From the NCBI RefSeq assembly GCF_001512295.1, contig NZ_LNUP01000011.1, positions 310,326-374,325 of the forward strand: a stretch of DNA of 64,000 nt, in the 5' to 3' direction. This document shows, piece after piece, positions 52,774 to 63,020 of this stretch. The translations under genes and the position numbers were made by a program. The stretch is from Pseudomonas sp. EpS/L25. Lineage in GTDB: Bacteria > Pseudomonadota > Gammaproteobacteria > Pseudomonadales > Pseudomonadaceae. The notes under the pieces were generated by a model that made no database searches, was not told the origin of the DNA, and saw only the letters and a list, made by a program, of their open reading frames with translations. Positions within the stretch are counted from its first letter, which is position 1, and each line of letters opens with the position of its first letter.

Positions 52774-54228
52774 TCAGTGCGCCTGGCGCGGCTGGGCCGC
52801 GCGGGCTTCGGCGACGGTCTCTTCCAGACGCTCCAGCGCCGGCCAGGCCTGGCGATCCAGGTCCAGGTCGCGGAACTGGTCGGCGTCGAATACCGGCTGG
52901 TCGACCCCGGCACGGCGCTGGGCGTCGTAGTCGTTGAGCACGCGCATGCCGACCTTGATCAGCATGGCCAGGGCGATCAGGTTGACGAAGGCCAGGCAGG
53001 TCATGGTGATGTCGGCGAAGGCGAACACCGTGGCCAGGTTCTGCATCGAACCCCAGCAGATCAGCACCAGCACCAGCCCACGATAGCCGAACAGCACGGC
53101 CTTGCCACGGCCGAGCAGGTAGCGCAGGCCGTTCTCGCCCAGGTAGATGTTGTAGAGGATGCAGGTGAAGACGAACAGCGACAGGGCGACGCTGATGAAG
53201 ATGCGGCCCCAGTCACCGACCACCGCGGCCAGGGAGTTCTGCGTCAGCACGATGCCGTCGCCTTCGAAGCCCGGGGTGTAGAAGCCCGACAGCAGGATCA
53301 GCAGGGCGGTGCAGGTGCAGATGACGAAGGTGTCGAGGAAGACGCTGAAGGCCTGCACCACGCCCTGGGCGGCCGGGTGCTTGACCGCTGCCACGGCAGC
53401 GACGTTGGGCGCGGCGCCCAGGCCGGCTTCGTTGGCGAAGACGCCACGCTTCACGCCCATGGTGATGGCAGCGCCCAGCAGGCCGGCAAAGGCCGGCTCC
53501 AGGCCGAAGGCGCTCTTGACGATGGTCAGCAGGGTGCCGGGGACCAGGTCGATCTGGGTGATGATCACATAGAGGGTGACGGCGATGTAGGCCAGGGTCT
53601 TGACCGGCACCAGAACGTCGGACACCGCGGCGATGCGCTTGATGCCGCCGATGAACACCAGGCCCAGCAGGATGGCCAGGGCGATCCCGGTGTACTGCAC
53701 CGGCAGGCCGAAGGCGTTTTCCAGCGAGTGGGTCACGGTGAAGGACTGCAGACCGACGAAGGCGAAGCCGTAGGTCACCAGCAACAGGCCCGAGAAGATC
53801 AGGGCCATCCAGCGCTTGTCGAGGCCGTGCTGGATGTAATAGGCCGGGCCACCGATGTAGAGGCCTTCGCCATCGGCGCGCTTGTAGACCTGCGCCAGGG
53901 TGCACTCGAAGAAGCTGCTGGCCATGCCGACCAGGGCGGTCACCCACATCCAGAACACCGCGCCGGGACCACCCAGGGTCACGGCCAGGCCCACGCCGGC
54001 GATGTTGCCGGCACCCACGCGGCCGGCCAGGCTGAGCATCAGCGCCTGGAAGGAGCTCAGGCCGTCACCGCTGTTGCGCAGGGATTCCTTGAAGACGGTG
54101 AACATGTGCGGGAAATGACGGACCTGCACGAATCGCGAACGCAGGGTGAAATAGCTGCCCAGGCCGACGATCAGCACGATCAGCACGTGGCCGGACAGGA
54201 AGTCGTTGAGCATTTCTAGGTAGTGCAT
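52774..54228 (-). CDS. Sodium:alanine/glycine symporter, AGCS family
   Basis: 484 residues, about 11 helices. Family signature GRVGAGNIAGVGLAVTLGGP (near 69-88) and GVKRGVFANEAGLGAAPNVA (near 261-280). It imports small neutral amino acids with Na+. SD GAGG before the ATG. The divergent XRE-type gene is a plausible regulator. Confidence 0.94.
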   Translation of the reverse strand: MHYLEMLNDFLSGHVLIVLIVGLGSYFTLRSRFVQVRHFPHMFTVFKESLRNSGDGLSSFQALMLSLAGRVGAGNIAGVGLAVTLGGPGAVFWMWVTALVGMASSFFECTLAQVYKRADGEGLYIGGPAYYIQHGLDKRWMALIFSGLLLVTYGFAFVGLQSFTVTHSLENAFGLPVQYTGIALAILLGLVFIGGIKRIAAVSDVLVPVKTLAYIAVTLYVIITQIDLVPGTLLTIVKSAFGLEPAFAGLLGAAITMGVKRGVFANEAGLGAAPNVAAVAAVKHPAAQGVVQAFSVFLDTFVICTCTALLILLSGFYTPGFEGDGIVLTQNSLAAVVGDWGRIFISVALSLFVFTCILYNIYLGENGLRYLLGRGKAVLFGYRGLVLVLICWGSMQNLATVFAFADITMTCLAFVNLIALAMLIKVGMRVLNDYDAQRRAGVDQPVFDADQFRDLDLDRQAWPALERLEETVAEARAAQPRQAH

Positions 54229-54319
54229 GGAGGATCCTCGAGCATGCTAGTGATGCCCCAGGGCCGGCTCGCACGCCGTGGGGCTATTATTGTGGGATAT
54301 ACCGTTGCCAGTTCGCGCG

Positions 54320-54343
54320 CCCGGTCATGCGGAGATGACCGGG
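54320..54343. promoter_or_regulatory. Inverted repeat in the AGCS-XRE divergent region
   Basis: CCCGGTCAT-GCGGAG-ATGACCGGG, 9-bp perfect arms, in the 276-bp gap. Candidate operator for the XRE regulator or for control of the symporter. Confidence 0.5.
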
Positions 54344-54504
54344 AGCAGGCTCTGGAACGCGTCGGTCCGGGCGGATCGGGCAGTGAATAGGACCGGGCGC
54401 CTAGATTCGGCTATCCCAACGACGTGGACAATTCCGCGCCTCGCTTCAAAATGGCGCGACTTGATGCTAGTTTTCCGGCCGTCTGTCAAGTTCGGGCGCC
54501 CGTC

Positions 54505-55293
54505 ATGAGCGACTTTTCCGCCAATCTGCAGCTGCTCTGCCGGCACCACCGCTCGATTGCGGCCGTCTGTCGCGCCGTCGGCATCAACCGCGCCCAGTTC
54601 AATCGCTACCTTAATGGCCAGAGCCGTCCGTCGGCCTACAACCTGCAACGCCTGGCCGATTTCTTCGCCCTGCCGGTGGCCGAGCTGCTGCTGCCCCACC
54701 GCCAGTTCGAGGCCCGCCTGGGTGCGCCGGCGAATCAGGAGAGTGGCTGGGCAGGGCAGGCCCTGGCGCTGTTCGCCGGTCGCCAGGAGGGCTTGGCGCG
54801 CTACCAGGGCTACTACCACGAGTACTACCCGTCGCTGTCCACGCCCGGCGTGGTGCTCTGTGGCCTGGTGCGGTTGTTCGAGGAGCAGGAGGTGTTCCGC
54901 TACGTACGCTTCGAGCGCCTGCGGCGGCAGGGCGAGAGGGTCAGCCAGGCGCGCTTTCGCTACCTAGGCCTGGCCATGAGCCTGGAAAGCCGGCTGTTCT
55001 TCACCGACTACGAATCCCTCACCGGCAACGAGCTGTCGCAGACCGTGCTGCTGCCCAGCGCGCGCAATCGCATCGACCGTCTCAATGGTCTCAAGCTGGG
55101 CGTCAGCGCCTCCGACCGCCGCGAGCCGGCCTGCACCCGGGTGGTCTGGGAATACCTGGGTGACCGGCCACGGCGTGGCCTGGCCTACGGCCGGATCGGC
55201 CTGTACGACTGGCAGGACCCGCAGCTGGACGACGACTTGCGCCAGCGCCTGGCCAGCACCATCCTGGTCGACCGGGTCTATCGCCTGGGTTAA
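54505..55293 (+). CDS. XRE-type helix-turn-helix regulator
   Basis: 262 residues. N-terminal HTH (about 15-65: RSIAAVCRAVGINRAQFNRY, LNGQSRPSAYNLQRLADFFA) and an uncharacterised C-terminal domain beginning near YQGYYHEYYPSLSTPGVVLC. It may control the divergent AGCS symporter. The frame extends 27 codons upstream; the ATG at 54505 matches the start of the folded domain. Convergent with the diguanylate cyclase, overlapping by 4 bp. Confidence 0.88.
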   Translation: MSDFSANLQLLCRHHRSIAAVCRAVGINRAQFNRYLNGQSRPSAYNLQRLADFFALPVAELLLPHRQFEARLGAPANQESGWAGQALALFAGRQEGLARYQGYYHEYYPSLSTPGVVLCGLVRLFEEQEVFRYVRFERLRRQGERVSQARFRYLGLAMSLESRLFFTDYESLTGNELSQTVLLPSARNRIDRLNGLKLGVSASDRREPACTRVVWEYLGDRPRRGLAYGRIGLYDWQDPQLDDDLRQRLASTILVDRVYRLG

Positions 55294-56498
55294 GGGCGCT
55301 CGTCGGCGAGCACCAGGTGGTCGTTGCAGCGCTCCAGCCGCCCCTGGTCGCGCCCTGCCTGCTTGGCCCAGTAGAGCTGCCGGTCGGCCGCCTCGAGGAG
55401 GGCCTCGGCAGTGGCATGGCGTGGTCCGGCGCAGGCTCCGCCGATGCTGACCGTAACCCGTCGCCCGGCACCGGCATTGCCCGGATTGGGAATCTCCAGC
55501 TCGCGGACCGCATCGAGCAGTTGCTGGACGATCTGGCCCTGGTCCTCATCGGCGGCAGAGGTATGGAGGATGGCGAATTCCTCACCGCCGTAGCGCGCCA
55601 GGCAGTCACCGGCGCGCAAGGGGCCGGCGAGGGCGGTGGCGACCTGCTTCAGGCAGCGGTCGCCGGCCGGATGGCCGTAGCGGTCGTTGAAGGCCTTGAA
55701 GTGGTCGACATCGATCATCAGCAGGATCAGCCGTTGGTCCTGCCGCCGCGGCAAGGCCGTGGCGAGCACCTGCATCAGCGCCCGGCGATTGGCCACGCCG
55801 GTCAGCGGATCGGTGGTGGACTGCTGTTCCAGGAAGCGATTGGCGGCGGCCAGCTCCTCGTTGCGCAGCCGGTCGCGCAGGATCAGCAGATAGCCCCGGC
55901 GCCGCGCGCTTTCCATCCAGAAATTGGCGAGCAGGGTGAAGGCGATGGTGGCGAAAGCCAGCGTCAGCACCAGCGAGGCCTCCACGGTGGGCAGGCCGTG
56001 CATCTGCGTCGCCAGGGCGATGGCCAGCAGGCCGACCAGGCTGTGCACCGTGGCCTGGCGCAGGGGCGGAGCGATGCAGCTGTTGGTGTAGAGGGTCAGC
56101 AGCGGTAGGGTGGCCAACCAGAGCGCGCGGTGCGCGGCGTCGGTGGTATCCACCTCGAACAGCGGCGGACCGTAGGCCAGCAGGCTGGGCAGGATACCCA
56201 GCCATTCGCGCGCCGGGTGCTCGGCCGGCATGAGCTTGAGCGCCAGCAGCACCGCGCCGCCACCGATCAGCACCAGGCTGGTGAGCAGGGTGATGACCCA
56301 GAAGGCGTTGGTCATCAGGATCCAGTCCCAGATCGAGAAGCTGGCATAGGCCAGCATGGCGACCGCGAGACTGATACGCAGATGACGGCGGCGCGAACGG
56401 GCGATCTCGAGTTGGTAGTGCCGTTCCAGTACCGGCTCGAAGCCCAGTGCCCAGAAGGGGCGGGCCAGCGCCCGGTCGAGGGGGAAGCTGAGGGACAT
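55290..56498 (-). CDS. Membrane diguanylate cyclase (GGDEF)
   Basis: 402 residues. N-terminal region with about six hydrophobic helices (30-200), then a GGDEF domain from TTDPLTGVANRRAL. Active site YGGEEF is intact, and the RAGD I-site lies five residues before it, so c-di-GMP synthesis with product inhibition is expected. No recognisable sensor domain beyond the helices. Confidence 0.93.
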   Translation of the reverse strand: MSLSFPLDRALARPFWALGFEPVLERHYQLEIARSRRRHLRISLAVAMLAYASFSIWDWILMTNAFWVITLLTSLVLIGGGAVLLALKLMPAEHPAREWLGILPSLLAYGPPLFEVDTTDAAHRALWLATLPLLTLYTNSCIAPPLRQATVHSLVGLLAIALATQMHGLPTVEASLVLTLAFATIAFTLLANFWMESARRRGYLLILRDRLRNEELAAANRFLEQQSTTDPLTGVANRRALMQVLATALPRRQDQRLILLMIDVDHFKAFNDRYGHPAGDRCLKQVATALAGPLRAGDCLARYGGEEFAILHTSAADEDQGQIVQQLLDAVRELEIPNPGNAGAGRRVTVSIGGACAGPRHATAEALLEAADRQLYWAKQAGRDQGRLERCNDHLVLADERP

Positions 56499-56591
56499 GG
56501 TGCCGTACCTGGCGCAGTGATCCGGTGGCTCACTTGAGCACAGTCAGGCCCTTGGTAATAAGGATGGTTCCCAAATGGAGCCGCGCAGGCG

Positions 56592-56620
56592 CCGAATGGT
56601 AGCCAATGGCTACCATTCGG
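56592..56620. repeat. 29-bp palindrome between the cyclase and polyamine-binding genes
   Basis: CCGAATGGTAGCC-AAT-GGCTACCATTCGG: 13-bp perfect arms. There is no U-tract on either strand. Located 23 bp beyond the binding-protein stop and about 95 bp before the cyclase start. Confidence 0.6.
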
Positions 56621-56642
56621 TCCGTTATGGACCTCCTGGCAT

Positions 56643-57743
56643 TCAACCGCCGGCCTTGATCCGGCTCCAGGCCCGGGTGCGTACCCGCTCGATGGGCTGC
56701 GGCAGCGGCTGCACCACATAGAGGTTCTTGCGCATCTCGGCGGTGGGTACCAGGTCGGGATTGTCGCGGATGGCGGCGGTCACCAGTGGCATGCCGGGCT
56801 TGTTGGCGTTGGGATAGCCGAGGTAGTCGCTGATCCCGGCGATCACCTTGGGTTCGAGCAGGTAGTTGAGGAAGGCGTGGGCCTGGTCGACGTTCTTGGC
56901 GCTGGCCGGAATGGCCCAGGTGTCGAACCAGATGGGCGCGCCCTCGCGCGGCAGGCGCCAGTCCACCGCCACGCCGTTGCCAGCTTCCTTGGCGCGGTTG
57001 CCGAACTGGTAGAAGCTGCCCGAATAGCCCACCGCCACGCAGATGTCGCCGTTGGCGATGTCGGTCATGTACTTGGTGGAATTGAAGTAGGCCAGGTAGG
57101 GGCGGATCTTCAGCATCAGCGCCGTGGCCTTTTCGTAGTCCTTCGCATTTGTGCTGTTGGGGTCCAGGCCCAGGTAGTGCAACACCACCGGCAGGATGTC
57201 CGAGGGCGAGTCGAGCATGGCTACCCCGCAGCTCTTGAGCTTGGCCATGTTCTCCGGCTTGAACACCAGGTCCCAGCTGTCCACCGGCGCATCCGCGCCC
57301 AGTGCCGCCTTGACCTTGGCCGGGTTGAAGCCGATGAGGATGGTGCCGTACATGTAGGGCACGCCGTACTGGTTGCCCGGGTCGTTGACCTCCAGCAGCT
57401 TGAGCAACCCGGGATCGAGATTCTGCCACTTGGGCAGCTTGCTCCTGTCCAGCTTCTGGAAGACCCCGGCCTTGATCTGGGTTTCCAGGAACTGGTTGGA
57501 GGGGATCACCAGGTCGTAGCCGGAGTGGCCGGTGAGCAGCTTGGCCTCCAGCGACTCGTTGCTGTCGAAGGTGTCCCAGGTGACGCGGATGCCGGTCTGC
57601 TGGGCGAAGTCCTTGGGCGTCTCGGGCAGGATGTAGTCGGCCCAGTTGTAGACCCGCAGTTCACCGGGGTCGGCGGCCTGGACGGCGGTGGCGAGCAGGG
57701 TGCCACCGAGCAGGGCGGCGAGCGGACGCAGGAGGCTGTGCAT
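56643..57743 (-). CDS. Polyamine ABC transporter substrate-binding protein (PotF-like)
   Basis: 366 residues. Signal peptide of about 23 residues (ends VQA), then LRVYNWADYILPETPKDFAQ, the hallmark PotD/PotF N-terminus, and SGYDLVIPSNQFLETQIKAG. Binds spermidine or putrescine derivatives. It follows the acetylpolyamine deacetylase gene after 23 bp and has no permease or ATPase beside it, so it must use another transporter or act as a scavenger. Confidence 0.93.
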   Translation of the reverse strand: MHSLLRPLAALLGGTLLATAVQAADPGELRVYNWADYILPETPKDFAQQTGIRVTWDTFDSNESLEAKLLTGHSGYDLVIPSNQFLETQIKAGVFQKLDRSKLPKWQNLDPGLLKLLEVNDPGNQYGVPYMYGTILIGFNPAKVKAALGADAPVDSWDLVFKPENMAKLKSCGVAMLDSPSDILPVVLHYLGLDPNSTNAKDYEKATALMLKIRPYLAYFNSTKYMTDIANGDICVAVGYSGSFYQFGNRAKEAGNGVAVDWRLPREGAPIWFDTWAIPASAKNVDQAHAFLNYLLEPKVIAGISDYLGYPNANKPGMPLVTAAIRDNPDLVPTAEMRKNLYVVQPLPQPIERVRTRAWSRIKAGG

Positions 57744-57766
57744 GGTCGGATTCCTCGCGATAGGGA

Positions 57767-58798
57767 TCAGGCGCCGTCGAAGGCGGCCAGGACGTTCACC
57801 GTGTTGATGCCGATCTCCGCCACGGCGTAACCGCCTTCCATGACGAACAGCGTCGGCAGGCCGAGCCGCGCCAGGCGTTCGCCCAGGCGCAGGTAGTCGT
57901 CGCTCTCCAGCTTGAACCGGGAAATCGGGTCGGCCTTGAAGGTATCCACCCCCAGGGAGACCAGCAGCAGATCGGGGCCGTAGGCCGGCAACCGCGCCAG
58001 CGCCAGCTCCAGGGCGGCGCTCCAGCTGTCCCAGGCGCTACCGGCGGGCAGCGGCAGATTGAGGTTGAAGCCCTGGCCCGCGCCGCTGCCGGTCTCGTCG
58101 GCATAGCCGAGGAAGAAGGGGAATTCGAAACCCGGATCGCCGTGCAGCGAGAGGAACAGCACATCGTCGCGTGCATAGAAGATGTCCTGGGTGCCGTTGC
58201 CGTGGTGGTAGTCCACGTCGAGGATGGCCACCCGCCGGGCGCCACCGTCGAGGGCGGCCTGGGCGGCGATGGCAGCGTTGTTCAGATAGCAGTAGCCACC
58301 CATGACATCGGCTGCGGCGTGGTGGCCCGGTGGCCGGCACAGGGCGAAGGCGCTGCGCGCGCCGCTGGCGATCTCGGCCGCGGCGCTCAGTGCCACCTGG
58401 GCGGCGCTGTAGGCGGCCTGCCAGGTCCCGGCGGTGATGGGCGCGCCGCCGTCGAAGCTGTAGTAGCCCAGGCGTCCGTGCAGGCTGGTGGGTGGCAGCA
58501 CCTGGCGCAGGGTACGCGCCGGCCAGGTATAGGGCAGCAGATCCACGGTCTCGCCGCGGGCGGCCCATTCGTCCCAGGCGCCGGCGAGGAAGTCGAGATA
58601 GGCGTCGGTATGGATGCGCGCCAGCGGTGCCCGGCCGAAGTCCTGGGGCGCCACCAGCTCGCCGAGCTGCCGCCGGTAGCACTCGGCGAGGATGAATTCG
58701 ACGCGCTGAGGTTTTTCGAAACAGGGCTGCAACTGGCCATCGATCAATTCGCAGCGACCGTGGTGCAGGGCGTGATCGGGACTGTGGTGAATGCGCAT
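57767..58798 (-). CDS. Acetylpolyamine amidohydrolase (HDAC-like)
   Basis: 343 residues, class II HDAC family. Active site PPGHH (His159, His160), zinc ligands Asp196 and His198 in DVDYHHGNGT, and Asp285 in SLGVDTFKADP. It removes acetyl groups from acetylated polyamines, in line with the adjacent PotF-like protein, as in the P. aeruginosa aph genes. ATG at 58798 with GGAG upstream; the longer frame is not supported. Confidence 0.93.
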   Translation of the reverse strand: MRIHHSPDHALHHGRCELIDGQLQPCFEKPQRVEFILAECYRRQLGELVAPQDFGRAPLARIHTDAYLDFLAGAWDEWAARGETVDLLPYTWPARTLRQVLPPTSLHGRLGYYSFDGGAPITAGTWQAAYSAAQVALSAAAEIASGARSAFALCRPPGHHAAADVMGGYCYLNNAAIAAQAALDGGARRVAILDVDYHHGNGTQDIFYARDDVLFLSLHGDPGFEFPFFLGYADETGSGAGQGFNLNLPLPAGSAWDSWSAALELALARLPAYGPDLLLVSLGVDTFKADPISRFKLESDDYLRLGERLARLGLPTLFVMEGGYAVAEIGINTVNVLAAFDGA

Positions 58799-58913
58799 GG
58801 CGACTCCGGGCAGCGGGCTTCCCGGTCGATTCTTGCCAGCCCGGTGCCCCTGGACGAGAGGCGCAGCGGCCAAAAGGGGATGGATCCGGCCAGATCCGGT
58901 GGAACGCCGGTCC

Positions 58914-59273
58914 TCAGCCGCCCCTGGCTTCGTAGACCACGAAGCGCTTCAGGGTAGGCTCCAGCACCTCCCAGGTGCCCTGGAAGCCGCGCGGTACGAC
59001 GAAGCTGCTGCCGGGACCGAGGCGGGTGGCGTGGCCCTGGTCATCGGTGACCAGACTCAGACCTTCGAGGATCTGGCAGTACTCTTCCTCGGTGTAGTTC
59101 ACCCGCCATTTACCCACCTCGCTGTGCCAGTGGCCGACGGCGAAGACGCCGCTGCCATCCTCGTACTCGAGCCAGAGGCTCTGCAACGGATCGCCCTCCA
59201 GGCGCTTTTCCGCCGGCAGGTGGTATTGGTCGGTGGGTTGGCCGCGTGCTTCGAGCAGCTTCAGCGAGGGCAT
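58914..59273 (-). CDS. Cupin-domain protein, EutQ/DUF861-like
   Basis: 119 residues, single small beta-barrel: WHSEVGKWRVNYTEEEYCQI contains the cupin-1 region and LGPGSSFVVPRGFQGTWEV the second. Possibly metal-binding. A strong SD GGAGG is 7 nt before the ATG. Lies between an AraC gene and the deacetylase in the same direction, so it may belong to polyamine metabolism. Confidence 0.85.
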   Translation of the reverse strand: MPSLKLLEARGQPTDQYHLPAEKRLEGDPLQSLWLEYEDGSGVFAVGHWHSEVGKWRVNYTEEEYCQILEGLSLVTDDQGHATRLGPGSSFVVPRGFQGTWEVLEPTLKRFVVYEARGG

Positions 59274-59319
59274 GGAAGATCCTCCTTGGGTATGGGAAGC
59301 GCTCAGCATACGCCGGCCG

Positions 59320-60321
59320 CTAGAGTCGATAACCCCGCGGCGATTGCCCGCTCCAGCGGCGAAAGGCATGGCGGAAACTGGCGGTTTCGCTGAAGCCCAT
59401 GACCTCGGCGATGCGGTAGATGGGCAGCCGCTCCTGGGCCAGCAGGTCGCGCGCCCGCTCGAAACGCAGCTCGTCGAGCAAGAGCTGGTAGCCGCTGCCG
59501 GCGGCCTGCAGGTGCCGGCGCAGGCTGCGCGGGGCCATGCCGAGCCGGCGCGCCAGGGCTTCGAAGGAAGGTGGCGCGGCCAGTTCGGCGCTGAGCAGGG
59601 TGCGGGTGCGGGCGAGCAGGGCGCGCTGGCGATCCTGCTCCGGGGCCAGGCGCTCGCACTGCTGGAGGGCATCGCGGTGGGTCACGGCGTCCGCCAGGGG
59701 CAGCGGCCGCTCCAGCCAGGCGGCGGGAAAGGCCAGGCCGTTGAAGGGAGCCTCGAAGGCCAGGGGCGTGGCGCCGAAGCAGTCGGCATAGCGAGCGCGA
59801 TGGGCTGGTACTGGATGGCGGAGGACCACCTGGGTCAGCGGCAGGGGCGTACCCAGAAGGTCACAGCAGATCGCCAGGAGCGAGGCCAGGCAGCACTCGG
59901 CGTTGCAGCGCTCCAGCTCCGGCGCGAAGGGATGATCGTCGGCCCTGAGCCAGGCCAGCTCGCCGTGACGCTGCAGACGCAGGGTGAAATAGGCACCCAG
60001 CAGGCCCTGGTGGGCCAGCGCCGCCTGCAGCGCCGCGCCCAGGGTCGGGGCGCTGAGCAGGGCATAGCCGAGCAGGCCGTAGCCGGAGACCCGTAGCCGC
60101 CAGCCCAGCAGCAGCCCCAGTTCGGGCGGTGCGACCGGTAGGGCGTTGGCGATGACCCGCTGTTCCTGGGCCAGGGTGATGAGCCGATGGGGCTGTTCGA
60201 GGTCGGCCAGTTGCAGGCCGCTGCCGGCCAGCAGGGGCGCCGCCCGGGCGGAGGTGTCGGCCCCCAGTTGCTGGAGCACCAGGGACACCAGGTTGAGGTT
60301 GATCAGGCCGGACTGACGCAT
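59320..60321 (-). CDS. AraC-family regulator with Arabinose_bd-type N-terminal domain
   Basis: 333 residues. N-terminal effector domain with RVSGYGLLGYALLSAPTLGA, as in OruR-like regulators; C-terminal two-HTH domain with SFEALARRLGMAPRSLRRHL and RIAEVMGFSETASFRHAFRR. Probable activator of the downstream cupin-deacetylase-PotF genes in response to a polyamine. ATG at 60321; a TTG two codons further up is possible. Confidence 0.92.
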   Translation of the reverse strand: MRQSGLINLNLVSLVLQQLGADTSARAAPLLAGSGLQLADLEQPHRLITLAQEQRVIANALPVAPPELGLLLGWRLRVSGYGLLGYALLSAPTLGAALQAALAHQGLLGAYFTLRLQRHGELAWLRADDHPFAPELERCNAECCLASLLAICCDLLGTPLPLTQVVLRHPVPAHRARYADCFGATPLAFEAPFNGLAFPAAWLERPLPLADAVTHRDALQQCERLAPEQDRQRALLARTRTLLSAELAAPPSFEALARRLGMAPRSLRRHLQAAGSGYQLLLDELRFERARDLLAQERLPIYRIAEVMGFSETASFRHAFRRWSGQSPRGYRL

Positions 60322-60420
60322 GGGCAAATTCCCCGGGGCGGTGGCAGCCTTCCAAGCAAGAAGGATACCGCGCCCGCGGGGCGTTGCCGCCGGTTACCGC
60401 TCAGGTCTGGTGTAAGGGGC

Positions 60421-61854
<1,434 letters not shown>

Positions 61855-61929
61855 GATAGCGTTAGGCTTCGATCGAGCGGCAGGCGCCGCGATGCCCTAG
61901 AATCTAGGCCTGCCAGCCGCTCTCGGCCA

Positions 61930-61964
61930 ATGCCGATCCGCCAAGCCTCATGCCGGATCGGCAT
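61930..61964. promoter_or_regulatory. LysR-type operator between aspA and its regulator
   Basis: ATGCCGATCCG and CGGATCGGCAT: 11-bp perfect arms with a 13-nt spacer, in the 145-bp divergent region, about 75 bp before aspA. Confidence 0.7.
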
Positions 61965-62008
61965 AACTTCCGTTGTGACCTCGTGAGATCCGACGACGTA
62001 TGGGTGCC

Positions 62009-62914
62009 ATGAACATCGAATTCAAATGGCTGGAAGACTTCGTCGCCCTGGCGGCCACCTACAGTTTTTCCCAGGCCGCCGAAAAGCGCTTCGTCACCCA
62101 GCCCGCCTTCAGCCGGCGCATCCGCGCGCTGGAGGAAAGCGTCGGCCTGACCCTGGTGGACCGATCCCACACCCCGGTCAGCCTTACCGAGGCCGGCCAA
62201 CTGTTCCTGGTCACGGCGCGCAGCGTGGTGGAGCAACTGGGCGAGACGGTACGCCATTTGCACCACCTGGAAGGCGGGCAGGGCGAGGTGCTGCAATTCG
62301 CCGCCGCCCACTCCCTGGCCCTGGGCTTCTTCCCGCAGTGGATCGCCGGTCTGCGCGGCCAGGGGCTGGCGCTGGCCAGTCGGCTGGTGGCCACCAACGT
62401 CGGCGACGCCATCCATGCCCTGCGCGACGGCGCCTGCGACCTGATGCTGGCCTTCCACGATCCCGATGCGGCGTTGCAGATGGACCCGGAACTGTTCCCT
62501 TCGCTGCACCTAGCGCACACCGCCATGCTGCCGGTCTGCGCCACCGATGGCGAAGGCCGTCCGCTGTTCCAGCTGGACGGAGAGGGCAGCGTGCCGCTGC
62601 TGGCCTACAGCGCCGGCGCCTTCCTCGGTCGCTCGGTGAATCTGCTGTTGCGCCAGCGCAAGCTGCGTGCCGTGACCCTCTACGAAACCGCCATGGCCGA
62701 CAGCCTCAAGACCATGGCACTGCAGGGGCTGGGCGTGGCCTGGGTGCCACAGCTGTCGGTGGCGGCCGAACTGGCTCGCGGTGAGCTGGCCATCTGTGGC
62801 GATTCGGCCTGGCAGGTCGGCCTGGAGATCCGCCTCTATCGCTGTGCCCTGTTGCGCAAGCGGTTGGTGCAGCAGGTCTGGCGGCATCTTGAGAACCAGA
62901 GCCACGGCGGCTGA
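62009..62914 (+). CDS. LysR-family regulator, likely of aspA
   Basis: 301 residues. HTH FKWLEDFVALAATYSFSQAA, then FVTQPAFSRRIRALEESVGL. The substrate domain resembles HypT/YjiE-type regulators. ATG at 62009; another ATG 9 bp upstream is equally possible. The large dyad in the shared region points to control of aspA. Confidence 0.9.
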   Translation: MNIEFKWLEDFVALAATYSFSQAAEKRFVTQPAFSRRIRALEESVGLTLVDRSHTPVSLTEAGQLFLVTARSVVEQLGETVRHLHHLEGGQGEVLQFAAAHSLALGFFPQWIAGLRGQGLALASRLVATNVGDAIHALRDGACDLMLAFHDPDAALQMDPELFPSLHLAHTAMLPVCATDGEGRPLFQLDGEGSVPLLAYSAGAFLGRSVNLLLRQRKLRAVTLYETAMADSLKTMALQGLGVAWVPQLSVAAELARGELAICGDSAWQVGLEIRLYRCALLRKRLVQQVWRHLENQSHGG

Positions 62915-63020
62915 CCGGCGCTATTGGATTATGCTGATTTCGGCATTTCGCTAGCCGACGTCCTGCAAGCTTTTCCCACGTTTCTCCGCGACACTGGGAG
63001 CTCTCTCACGGAGGTCAGCC

